The notes beneath the pieces are model-generated. The model ran no database searches and was not told where the DNA came from. It saw nothing but the letters and a program-made list of their open reading frames with translations. DNA of 64,000 nucleotides from Thermoleophilia bacterium (GTDB taxonomy: Bacteria > Actinomycetota > Thermoleophilia > Solirubrobacterales > 70-9), in the NCBI GenBank assembly GCA_016650125.1, contig JAENWT010000006.1, positions 1 to 64,000 on the forward strand, in the 5' to 3' direction. Made by a program: the position numbers and the translations under genes. Below are positions 15,853 through 24,092 of the stretch, in pieces (the stretch's first letter is position 1; every line of letters begins with the position of its first letter).

Positions 15853-17207
15853 CCATCGAACGTGTTCTCATAGCGAACCGTGGTGAGATCGCGGTGCGGA
15901 TCATCCGCGCTTGCCGCGATCTCGGACTCGAGAGCGTCGTGGTCTGCTCCGAGGCAGACGTGGACGCCATGCCTGTCCGTCTGGCCGACCACGCCGTCGT
16001 GATCGGTCCGCCTCCCGCGCAGAAGAGCTATTTGCTGATCGACGCGATTCTCGATGCCGCCCGCGAGAGCAAAGCTGACGCGATCCACCCTGGATATGGA
16101 TTCCTGGCCGAGAATGCGGATTTTGCTGCCGCGTGCCGACAGCAGGACATAGTCTTCGTCGGGCCGTCGCCGGAGGCGATTCAACGCATGGGAGACAAGA
16201 TCTCGGGACGCGATATCGCTGAGGCCGCCGGTGTTCCGGTAGTTGCCGGAGTAGACGGGATCGACGATGTCCAGGCCGCGCTTGCGGCTGCCGAGAAAAT
16301 AGGGTTTCCGGTCATGGTCAAGGCGACGGGCGGTGGAGGTGGGCGAGGGATCCGGGTCGCGAGCGATCCTGAGGAGCTCACATCGGCTTTTCCCCAGGCC
16401 CGAGCGGAAGCCGAGAGCAACTTCGCAAACCCGTCTGTATATCTCGAGCGAGCCTTGCCGTCGCCCCGCCACGTTGAGATTCAGGTGCTCGCTGACAATC
16501 ATGGAAACTCGGTCCACCTCTTTGAGCGGGACTGCTCGCTGCAGCGGCGCAAGCAGAAGCTGATCGAGGAGGCGCCTTCTCCAGCTCTTTCGCCGGGGAT
16601 GCGACAGGAGATGGGCGTGGCGGCGTTGGCCTTGGTCCGCGAGGCTGACTATACCTCGGCCGGAACGGTCGAGTTCCTGGTCGAGGGCGACAGTTTCATG
16701 TTCATCGAGATGAACACAAGGATTCAGGTCGAGCATGGGGTGACCGAATTGGTGACCGGCATCGACCTGGTCATCGAACAATTGAGGGTCGCGATGGGAG
16801 AACCGCTCAGTTTCGATCAGAGCGATGTCGAGCTCAAAGGCGCTTCAATTGAGATGCGGATCTGTGCGGAGGATCCGGCCCAAGGCTTCCTGCCTTCCCC
16901 GGGAGTCATCACCGAACTGGTTGCTCCGGCCGGGCCGTGGGTGCGCTGGGAGGCTGGGGTCGAGACGGGCGATCGCATCCAGCCGTATTACGATTCCATG
17001 CTGGGAAAGCTGATCGTCTGGGCGCCGGACCGTGATACGGCGATCGCCCGTAGCCTGCGCGCCCTGAGTGAACTTCGCATCGAGGGAATTTCAACCACGG
17101 TCGAAATGCATTCAGCCGTACTTTCGAAGCAGGCTTTCCGGTCGGGCGAATTTGACGTTCAGTCGATCGACGCTTGGATAGAGGACGGTTCGTTGCTCTC
17201 CAAGTGA
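15849..17207 (+). CDS. accC: Biotin carboxylase
   Basis: The 452-residue ATP-grasp enzyme carboxylates biotin with bicarbonate and ATP. It shows the N-terminal VLIANRGEIAVRIIR, the ADAIHPGYGFLAEN segment, the glycine-rich KATGGGGGRGIR loop and the catalytic EMNTRIQVEH. Length is normal for a stand-alone AccC-type subunit. The GTG start overlaps the biotinyl carrier stop (GTGA). No acetyl-CoA-type carboxyltransferase follows, so its acceptor is probably the Pxp pair upstream. Its 3' end overlaps the convergent PucR-type gene by 49 bases. Confidence 0.92.
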   Translation: MTIERVLIANRGEIAVRIIRACRDLGLESVVVCSEADVDAMPVRLADHAVVIGPPPAQKSYLLIDAILDAARESKADAIHPGYGFLAENADFAAACRQQDIVFVGPSPEAIQRMGDKISGRDIAEAAGVPVVAGVDGIDDVQAALAAAEKIGFPVMVKATGGGGGRGIRVASDPEELTSAFPQARAEAESNFANPSVYLERALPSPRHVEIQVLADNHGNSVHLFERDCSLQRRKQKLIEEAPSPALSPGMRQEMGVAALALVREADYTSAGTVEFLVEGDSFMFIEMNTRIQVEHGVTELVTGIDLVIEQLRVAMGEPLSFDQSDVELKGASIEMRICAEDPAQGFLPSPGVITELVAPAGPWVRWEAGVETGDRIQPYYDSMLGKLIVWAPDRDTAIARSLRALSELRIEGISTTVEMHSAVLSKQAFRSGEFDVQSIDAWIEDGSLLSK

Positions 17208-18796
17208 GAGCCAGTCAGCGCAAGGTACAGGCTGGCGACGTCGGCCGGACGATGAAGGTTCTTGTTGAGCAGACTCTCGATCCGTCCGAGGCGGTATCGA
17301 AGCGAGTTCGGGTGCAGGTTCAACTGGCGGGCCGTCTTGGTGACGTCGAGGTCGAGGGCAAAGAACGTTGCCAGCGTCTGACGTAGCTCGGGCTGAGTTG
17401 GTAAGAGGTTGATGGTCTCGGATGCCTTCGCCACAATTTTGTCGACGTCTGCTTGACCCAGGAGCCAATCGGCCAGATCGAGGTCTTCGAAGCGGACCCA
17501 GCGGGGCTCCGTGGTGGCACCTGAGTAGAGGCGTGCATGGCGGAGCGCCAGCTGAGCCTCAGTGAAGGCGCGAGGTCCGTCGGCGACGGTTGCCATGGGC
17601 CCGCTGAGTCCGCAATTGGCGGGAGAGCCCTCGTCGACGAGTTCGACGGCCAACTCTTCGGCATCGTCGAGCTTGTCGGAGGTCTGCAAGAGTACTAGTA
17701 CACGTCCGTCCCGCCGGCCAACGAGGTGCGGAACATTGTTGGCCATCAGCACTTGGCCGATCCGCCGATCCACTCTTTCGAGCCACCTTTGGGTATCGCT
17801 TGTGCCCAGGTCGACGGGCTCGAGGATGCGCAGCTGGACCGGGGCAGAGAAGTCGAGGCCAAAAGCTGCTGCGCGATCCGCCAGCTCGGTGGAGCCGGAG
17901 GGCTCCCCCGTGATCAAGTCATGCAGAAGCTGCAGTCGAACGCTTCGCCGCCGTCGGGTCGTAGCGGAGTTGATCTCGGCGATTCCCTGGAGCACGCTGC
18001 TGGCACTCTCCATCGCCTGCGAAACTATTTTGGGGTTTTTCCGATCCTCCGTAGATCCGGCGACCAGCCAGTAACGCACCTCATCACGGATCATTGCGGG
18101 CGTGGCGATGAAGCTGAGAGCATCCACATCGAAGCGTCGGGTAGACGTGACCGATCCATATGTCGGGTCCCCGTGCGCGGTTCGGTTGGCGTTCTTCGAG
18201 AATACTTCTGACATCGTGCGCCAGACGACCTCGCGAGGGGGAGTGGACCCGTCACTAGCATCGCAGACAAGTTCTCCATCAGGGTGAAAGAGCATCACGG
18301 TGCCATCGAGCAGGGAACTCAGACGTCGGACCATCTCTTCCTCGGGTGACGGAGCGCTGAGTGCCCCCATGAGCCAACGCTGCATCGAAATCGTGCGCCG
18401 CAGCACATGCACATCGTCGCTGTGAAGAGACGACTCCACGAAGCGGATGATGTCCCGAAACGACGTGTCGTAGGGAACCTCGAGAACAGGAAAGTCGCAG
18501 CGCTGGGCTTCATCGAGGAGAGCCGGCGGGATCTCGTTGAATACGATCCCGGCACCGAAGCCGAGCGCGGTCATGTCCCCGGCAGTGAGTTCCCTGATCA
18601 ACTTCCTCTGTTCACTCGGTTTGCCCTGAAGGCGCAAACCGTTGGTCAAAACTACCCAGTCTTCTGGCAACCACTGAACCGGGTTGGCCACTTCGATCAC
18701 ATGGGCTCCGGCAATCGTTCGCCCCTCCGAAATCGAGCCGGCAGCGAGGTCCAACCCAAACTCAGGCTGCGCGATTAGCTGATCAAGTTCTAGCAC
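17159..18796 (-). CDS. PucR/CdaR-family transcriptional regulator
   Basis: The 545-residue protein has the N-terminal PucR ligand-type domain (roughly residues 1-125, with VANPVQWLPEDWVVLTNG), a central GGDEF-like region, and a C-terminal helix-turn-helix (LDVTKTARQLNLHPNSLRYR). Such proteins are mostly activators of nitrogen-compound or polyol catabolism and respond to a pathway metabolite. It converges on the biotin carboxylase gene and is divergent from the ABC importer across ~435 bp, placing it to control both operons. The 49-base overlap with the carboxylase 3' end may matter for transcript stability. Its effector is unknown. Confidence 0.87.
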   Translation of the reverse strand: MLELDQLIAQPEFGLDLAAGSISEGRTIAGAHVIEVANPVQWLPEDWVVLTNGLRLQGKPSEQRKLIRELTAGDMTALGFGAGIVFNEIPPALLDEAQRCDFPVLEVPYDTSFRDIIRFVESSLHSDDVHVLRRTISMQRWLMGALSAPSPEEEMVRRLSSLLDGTVMLFHPDGELVCDASDGSTPPREVVWRTMSEVFSKNANRTAHGDPTYGSVTSTRRFDVDALSFIATPAMIRDEVRYWLVAGSTEDRKNPKIVSQAMESASSVLQGIAEINSATTRRRRSVRLQLLHDLITGEPSGSTELADRAAAFGLDFSAPVQLRILEPVDLGTSDTQRWLERVDRRIGQVLMANNVPHLVGRRDGRVLVLLQTSDKLDDAEELAVELVDEGSPANCGLSGPMATVADGPRAFTEAQLALRHARLYSGATTEPRWVRFEDLDLADWLLGQADVDKIVAKASETINLLPTQPELRQTLATFFALDLDVTKTARQLNLHPNSLRYRLGRIESLLNKNLHRPADVASLYLALTGSHLESNEPSSIQASID

Positions 18797-19231
18797 GCTA
18801 AGAGATTCACGCTACCAAAGTCACCGGAGTCATTCAAGGTACGTCTGCCCCGAGATCGTTCGCAGTGATAATCACGACCGGTAGAATGCGAGTTCGCCAA
18901 CTCCTTCGGCAACAGTCGGGCTTGCTGGTCGGCGGAAGGTCTATGGTCTCGGCGAACCTGTCGCGGGCGGCCTGCCGCTGACGGTCCGTTCATGGATGGC
19001 CCGTATGTCGGAGTCGGTGTGCGACGCAGGTCGGCCTCTGGCCGGGCAGAAGGCGGGATGATCCGCAGTGATTTGCTCAGACCGCGGGTGCGGCAGACGC
19101 GGTCTGAAGAGCCACTCACTAACTCACGAAGCTTGGTTGCGGAATTCGGCGCTTCCACTATGGACTCAAGTCGGGACAGGTTGGATACTCGAAACACTCG
19201 GTTGTCTTACCGAACTAGGAGAGAGATAGGA
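18797..19231. promoter_or_regulatory. Divergent promoter region between PucR-type gene and ABC importer
   Basis: There is no convincing gene in this 435-bp gap. A perfect 10-bp inverted repeat, TCAGACCGCG and its complement, lies at 19077-19086/19098-19107 with an 11-base spacer. It is a reasonable operator or attenuator candidate for the importer operon. A strong purine-rich ribosome-binding site (AGGAGAGAGATAGGA) precedes the ATG at 19232. Confidence 0.5.
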
Positions 19232-20494
19232 ATGTCAGGAATATTTGCGCCGAAACGCGTCCTTGTCACAATCGGATTGGCGGTGTCTTTGCTAGCAGCC
19301 GGGTGCGGCTCAAGCAATGACAGCGAGAACGCAAACGACAATGGAAATGAAACCGCTTCCACCCAGGTCGGAAAGGGGCTGCCGGCCAATACCGCCGGCG
19401 CGATCCCTACCCTTCCAAAGGAAATCCAGCCATATTACAAAGGACTGACCAGCAAGCTTGGACCATCGCCACTTGGATCGTTCAAGTCGAAGGCTGAGCC
19501 TCCGTTTACCTTGGGCTACGCCAGCGTATACGCCGGTAACAGTTGGCGCGAGACAATCGTCGACCATTTGAACAATGTGCTCCTTCCGGAGTACAAGAAG
19601 CTTGGGTTGATCGATGAGGTCCTGATTACCGAGTCGGATCTTGATATCCCGACTCAGATTCAGAATCAGAAGCAGTTGATGGATCGGGGTGCCGATGGTT
19701 TGATCACGATCGCGCCGCCCCCGGGGCTCGAGCAATCTGTCAAGTATGCCTCCGACAGGGGAGTTCCATTCCTTTCCTTCGATGGAGGAGTCGCCGCTCC
19801 GGAAGCGTTGCTCACGGGCGTAAACTACTTCCTCGCCGGATACCAGGAGGCTCAGGGACTAGCCACCCAGATTGGCGGAGAGGGCGATGTGGTGCTCGTA
19901 AACGGGATCGAGGGTACCGAGGGGTCCGATGACTTCGAGAAGGGTGCCGAACGGGCACTTGAGGAGTTTCCGGGGATCAACGTCGTCGGCACTATCAACG
20001 GCCAGTGGACTTTGGCTGTGGCCAAGGCTGAGATGCTGAAGTTCCTCGGGACTCATCCGGAGCCGCTCGACGGCGTGATCGCTCAGGCCGGGACCGAAAC
20101 CGGAGTGCTTCAGGCATTGAAGCAGACTGGCCGCGACATCCCTCCGATCACGATCGGGGGCGAGATCGGTCCCATGTGTTATTGGAAGAACAACCCCGAC
20201 TGGTTGAAACAGGGGTACCAGATGTGGCCGCCCAAGGCAGAAGTTGACCTCGCAGTCCGCGTCATGCTCAGGACTCTGCTTGGCCAGGGTCCCAAGATCG
20301 AGACGATACCGCGGCCCCAGTCGACTCTGACATATGACGAGATGGTCAAGCTCCTACCCTCGGAAGATTGCTCGGAGGATGACATCAACTGGCTACCGCT
20401 CGACGGCCAGGACTGGATGCCAGATGAAACGCTCGACGGATTCTTCAAGAACCCGTTTCCGCTGGAGGACTGGGAATCTCGCATCGGTGGCTGA
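19232..20494 (+). CDS. ABC importer substrate-binding lipoprotein (type 1 periplasmic-binding fold)
   Basis: I start this 420-residue protein at the ATG with the strong ribosome-binding site. A signal peptide then ends in the lipobox LLAAGC and is followed by a linker of Asn/Asp/Ser. The mature part resembles CUT2 sugar-binding proteins (LacI-like fold): QKQLMDRGADGLITI, GVPFLSFDGG and DGVIAQAGTETGVLQAL. Despite the family name, members also carry non-sugar ligands, and the surrounding genes suggest a nitrogen-containing compound. It is the first gene of an operon with ATPase and two permeases. Confidence 0.88.
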   Translation: MSGIFAPKRVLVTIGLAVSLLAAGCGSSNDSENANDNGNETASTQVGKGLPANTAGAIPTLPKEIQPYYKGLTSKLGPSPLGSFKSKAEPPFTLGYASVYAGNSWRETIVDHLNNVLLPEYKKLGLIDEVLITESDLDIPTQIQNQKQLMDRGADGLITIAPPPGLEQSVKYASDRGVPFLSFDGGVAAPEALLTGVNYFLAGYQEAQGLATQIGGEGDVVLVNGIEGTEGSDDFEKGAERALEEFPGINVVGTINGQWTLAVAKAEMLKFLGTHPEPLDGVIAQAGTETGVLQALKQTGRDIPPITIGGEIGPMCYWKNNPDWLKQGYQMWPPKAEVDLAVRVMLRTLLGQGPKIETIPRPQSTLTYDEMVKLLPSEDCSEDDINWLPLDGQDWMPDETLDGFFKNPFPLEDWESRIGG

Positions 20495-22109
20495 CCCGCT
20501 GACGAAAAGCATGGGGGACAGCAGCGTCGAGGACGCTGCTGTCCCCTTTCCGGTCGAGCTGCGGGACGTCGGAAAGCGATTCGGGGAGACCATCGCGCTC
20601 GACGACGTCTCTCTCGAGGGCAAGGCTGGCGAGATCCACGCGATCGTCGGAGAGAACGGCAGCGGCAAGAGCACCTTAGTCAAGTTGATGGCTGGGGTGC
20701 ACCGGCCGAACCGGGGGGAAGTACTGGTGTTCGGTGGCTCGGTCGGTTCGTTCGGTCCGGCTCAGATGCAGGAGCTTGGCCTTGTGGCAGTCTTCCAAGA
20801 GGTGCTCGTGGCGGAAGGAGCGTCGGTTCTGGACAACATCTTCGTCGGGTACGACGGCCTCTTCCGGGCGCGGCTCTCTCGCGCCGAGAAAGCGGCGCGT
20901 GCCACGGAGATTCTTGGCCGACTCATGCCCGACGAGATCGATCTGGAAATGCCTTGTACGCAGTTGAGCCTCAGTGAGCGTCAGCTCGTGACCGTGGCGC
21001 GTGCATTGGTTCGTGATCCGAAGGTCTTGATCCTCGACGAATCCACCTCGGCATTGGATCTGAACGCTACGAAGGCCGTGGTCCGAGAACTGAAACGAAT
21101 CAGAGACGCCGGAGTCTGCGTGTTTCTGGTGACCCACCGGATCGCCGAACTCAGCGTTCTGGCAGATCGCGCCACCGTCTTGCGGGACGGTAGGACAGTC
21201 GGCATGCTCACCCGTGAAGAATTCTCGGAGCAACGCGTGTTGGAGTTGATGACTGGGCAACCGGACGGCGTCATCTCTGGCGACTATACGCGAGTGATCG
21301 ACGAAGCACGCGTGGGACCCGTGGTGCTGAATGTCGAGGATGCCCGACTCGAGGAGGACTCAGATCCATTCTCCTTGCAGCTTCACGAAGGTGAGATTGT
21401 GGGATTGACTGGACTCGAGGGTCACGGTCAGGTCGAACTGATTCGGGCTCTCGCTCAGATCAAACCATTGCACGGTGGGGCAGTCCATCTCGTATCTGGT
21501 CAAGACCAGGCCAGTGTCGCTGAACCGGGAAGCGAGATTGCCTATGTTTCGGGAGACCGTAAGGCTGAGGGAATCTTTCCTGACCTGTCGATCCTCGAGA
21601 ACTTCGCGTTACCGGCCTACAGGCGGTTCAGTCGCGCGGGCCTGATTGACCGCAAGCGCGTAAATCGCACTTTCGCCGCCTACCGGGAGAAGCTGAAGAT
21701 CAGGCTGGGACGGTCCAGCCAACCCATCACGGCGTTGAGCGGTGGCAATCAGCAGAAAGTCCTGCTGGCACGCTGGCTGGCGATGGAGCCGCGAGTCCTG
21801 CTTCTCAACGACCCGACCTTGGGTGTCGACATCGGGACCAAGCGCGACGTCTACCAGGTGCTGCGTGAACTCGCCTACGAGAGGGGTACCGGAGTCGTCT
21901 TCGTTTCAACCGAGATCGAGAGCCTGATCGGGCTCTGCGACAGAATCGTCGTCTTTCGGGAGGGTACGATCTTCGCCGAACTCGACGGCTCGAGCACAGT
22001 CGACGAAGTGCTGGCCAAGATGTTCGGGTTGGAGGGGGTAGAGACCGGGCTCGACGTGGCCGCGAGCTTGCGAAGTTCAATGGACGATGAGATCGAGGCG
22101 GAAACGTGA
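20487..22109 (+). CDS. CUT2-type ABC transporter ATPase with two nucleotide-binding domains
   Basis: This protein of about 540 residues carries two ABC domains. The first is complete: Walker A GENGSGKST, a signature-like LSLSERQ, and Walker B LILDESTSALD. The second has a degenerate P-loop, as in this family, a good signature (LSGGNQQKVLLARW) and an altered Walker B (LLLNDPTLGVD), with Asn and Asp where Asp and Glu are expected. The GTG at 20487 overlaps the binding-protein stop; an ATG at 20511 is an alternative start. It would power import by the two permeases that follow. Confidence 0.85.
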   Translation: MADPLTKSMGDSSVEDAAVPFPVELRDVGKRFGETIALDDVSLEGKAGEIHAIVGENGSGKSTLVKLMAGVHRPNRGEVLVFGGSVGSFGPAQMQELGLVAVFQEVLVAEGASVLDNIFVGYDGLFRARLSRAEKAARATEILGRLMPDEIDLEMPCTQLSLSERQLVTVARALVRDPKVLILDESTSALDLNATKAVVRELKRIRDAGVCVFLVTHRIAELSVLADRATVLRDGRTVGMLTREEFSEQRVLELMTGQPDGVISGDYTRVIDEARVGPVVLNVEDARLEEDSDPFSLQLHEGEIVGLTGLEGHGQVELIRALAQIKPLHGGAVHLVSGQDQASVAEPGSEIAYVSGDRKAEGIFPDLSILENFALPAYRRFSRAGLIDRKRVNRTFAAYREKLKIRLGRSSQPITALSGGNQQKVLLARWLAMEPRVLLLNDPTLGVDIGTKRDVYQVLRELAYERGTGVVFVSTEIESLIGLCDRIVVFREGTIFAELDGSSTVDEVLAKMFGLEGVETGLDVAASLRSSMDDEIEAET

Positions 22110-23089
22110 AAGCCGTTCTTCAAGACTTCGGGAGAAAGAACAACTACGCGCTGACCGCAACAGGACTCCTGTTCGCATTGCTGATCGTCGCCGCGATTCG
22201 CGGGCCCGAACTGTTTAACACGGAAGGACTGACGATTGCGTTCGCGGTGGCCGCTCCGCTGGTCTTGGCTTCGATGGCCGTGACCCCACCAGCGATTTCG
22301 GGGCGCGCCGGAGTCGACCTTTCCATCGGTCCGCTGCTGGCTTTCACCAATGTCACCGTCTTTGTATGGCTGATAGCCAACGGCGTCACCAGTCCATTCT
22401 TGGTCGTCCCGTTCGCGGTCGGGGTGGGCGCCCTGGTTGGGTTGATCAACGGGTTGGTGATCGCCACGGTTCGCCTCCAGCCGGTTGTAGTGACGCTTGG
22501 GAGCTTCCTGGTCCTTTCCGGACTGGCTGCGCTGATCCAGCCACGCCCTCGCCAGGCTGAATTGCCTTCCTGGCTCCTGAGCTTGACCGGAACCTGGGGA
22601 GGAATCCCATCTGCGGCAGTGGTGCTCGTCCTGGTGTGTGTGGCTTGGTTGCTGGTCAGCCGCTCCACCTACTTTCGAAACGTTCGATTGCTCGGTTACT
22701 GTGAGCGAACTGCCTATTCGAGTGGGGTGCCGGTCATCCGCGTCCGGGTCGGGGCATACGTCCTGGGTGGCATGCTGGCCGGCGTCGGAGGTCTGATGCT
22801 GACATCGCTTCTGGCTTCGGCGGACCCGAACACCGGGTCGGCCTACACGCTGACTGCGCTCACTGCGCTTGTTCTCGGTGGTACGAGCATTCTCGGCGGA
22901 AAGGGCGGTATGACGGGCTCAGTGATTGCCGCCTTCGATGTCTACCTGATCCAGTATGTGCTTTCGACATTCGAGTTCGGCAAGTCCGCCGCCTTCGTCA
23001 ATCAGTTCTCAAATGGCATGGTGCTCTTGATCGCGCTAGCGATCGGCACTCTGGCTGCGTGGTACATGAGGAGAAAGAGCTTGCTATGA
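22106..23089 (+). CDS. ABC transporter permease (CUT2/RbsC-like), first
   Basis: The 327-residue polytopic membrane protein has about eight to ten hydrophobic segments and the family segments GRAGVDLSIGP, GLINGLVIA and the C-terminal GTSILGGKGGM. It overlaps the ATPase stop (GTGA) and is itself overlapped by the second permease (ATGA). Having two different permease genes is consistent with a heterodimeric channel. Confidence 0.9.
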   Translation: MKAVLQDFGRKNNYALTATGLLFALLIVAAIRGPELFNTEGLTIAFAVAAPLVLASMAVTPPAISGRAGVDLSIGPLLAFTNVTVFVWLIANGVTSPFLVVPFAVGVGALVGLINGLVIATVRLQPVVVTLGSFLVLSGLAALIQPRPRQAELPSWLLSLTGTWGGIPSAAVVLVLVCVAWLLVSRSTYFRNVRLLGYCERTAYSSGVPVIRVRVGAYVLGGMLAGVGGLMLTSLLASADPNTGSAYTLTALTALVLGGTSILGGKGGMTGSVIAAFDVYLIQYVLSTFEFGKSAAFVNQFSNGMVLLIALAIGTLAAWYMRRKSLL

Positions 23090-24060
23090 GCGCGTTTGTC
23101 CGTCGCTTCCAGAATCAACTGCTTGGCTTTGGTGTGCTCGTCTTGCTGCTCATTGCCGGCAGCGTTCAGATTGACGGTTTCACTTCGAGCTTCAACCTCA
23201 AGTCGATGCTCGTGCTCGGTTCCTTCCTCGGAATCGCGGCTGCGGGACAGACTCTCTGCGCTCTGATCGGCGGACTCGATATTTCGATTCCTTTCGTGAT
23301 CGGCGCAGCCAACGTCTTGCTCGTCTGGCTAATCGGGAAAGGAGCCTCGGCGGCGGTCGCCATCCTCGTGGTTCTTGCGCTCGCGACTCTGGTTGGTGTC
23401 GCCAATGGGCTCATCAGCTACAAGGTCGATGCTCCTCCACTGATTGTGACTCTTGGTATGGGTTTCGCGGTCATCGGCGCCACTCAGATCGTCGCCGCAT
23501 CCGGACCGAGCACGTTCGCCTCTTATTCGCCGCCGCCCGCCTGGCTAATCGACATGACCTCGCTCAACAGCTCCTTCCTCGGAACCGGGATCCCCACGGT
23601 GACGATTGTCTGGCTGGCGATCAGCGTCGGGATACTGGGGTTCCTGCGATTCACTCGGTTCGGCCGCGGCATCTACGCGCTTGGCAGCAACTCCCTTGCC
23701 GCCCGGCTCGCATTGGTAAAGGAAGCCGGAATCTGGATCGCGGTTTTCACACTAAGCGGGTTCCTGGCAGGTGCCGCCGGGATTCTACTGGTCGGTTTCA
23801 GCGGTGGCGGGGCAGTTTCGATCGGTGATCCGTACATGTTCACGACGATCGCGGCGGTCGTCATAGGCGGTACCTCCCTGTTAGGTGGGAAAGGCGGCTA
23901 CGGACTGACCATGCTTGGCGTGGCGATCCTGACCGTTCTTCAGAGCTTCTTGGTGGGCATCGGGTTCAGCCCGCCCGCGCAGCAGGCGATGCTCGGAGCG
24001 TTGATCGTGGTTGCGCTCGCCTTTTACGGTCGTGAGGCCCACCCCCGGATGCGGATCTGA
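23086..24060 (+). CDS. ABC transporter permease (CUT2/RbsC-like), second
   Basis: The 324-residue membrane protein begins at the ATG overlapping the previous stop; a longer frame from 23059 runs into the first permease and is less likely. It shares the family features LIGGLDISIPF, VGVANGLISYK and GGTSLLGGKGGYG. It pairs with the previous permease. It is the last gene of the importer operon, and fbiC copy 2 follows after 32 bp, possibly co-transcribed. Confidence 0.9.
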   Translation: MSAFVRRFQNQLLGFGVLVLLLIAGSVQIDGFTSSFNLKSMLVLGSFLGIAAAGQTLCALIGGLDISIPFVIGAANVLLVWLIGKGASAAVAILVVLALATLVGVANGLISYKVDAPPLIVTLGMGFAVIGATQIVAASGPSTFASYSPPPAWLIDMTSLNSSFLGTGIPTVTIVWLAISVGILGFLRFTRFGRGIYALGSNSLAARLALVKEAGIWIAVFTLSGFLAGAAGILLVGFSGGGAVSIGDPYMFTTIAAVVIGGTSLLGGKGGYGLTMLGVAILTVLQSFLVGIGFSPPAQQAMLGALIVVALAFYGREAHPRMRI

Positions 24061-24092
24061 CCTGTGCGAGCGATGAAGTAGGCCACGGAAAG

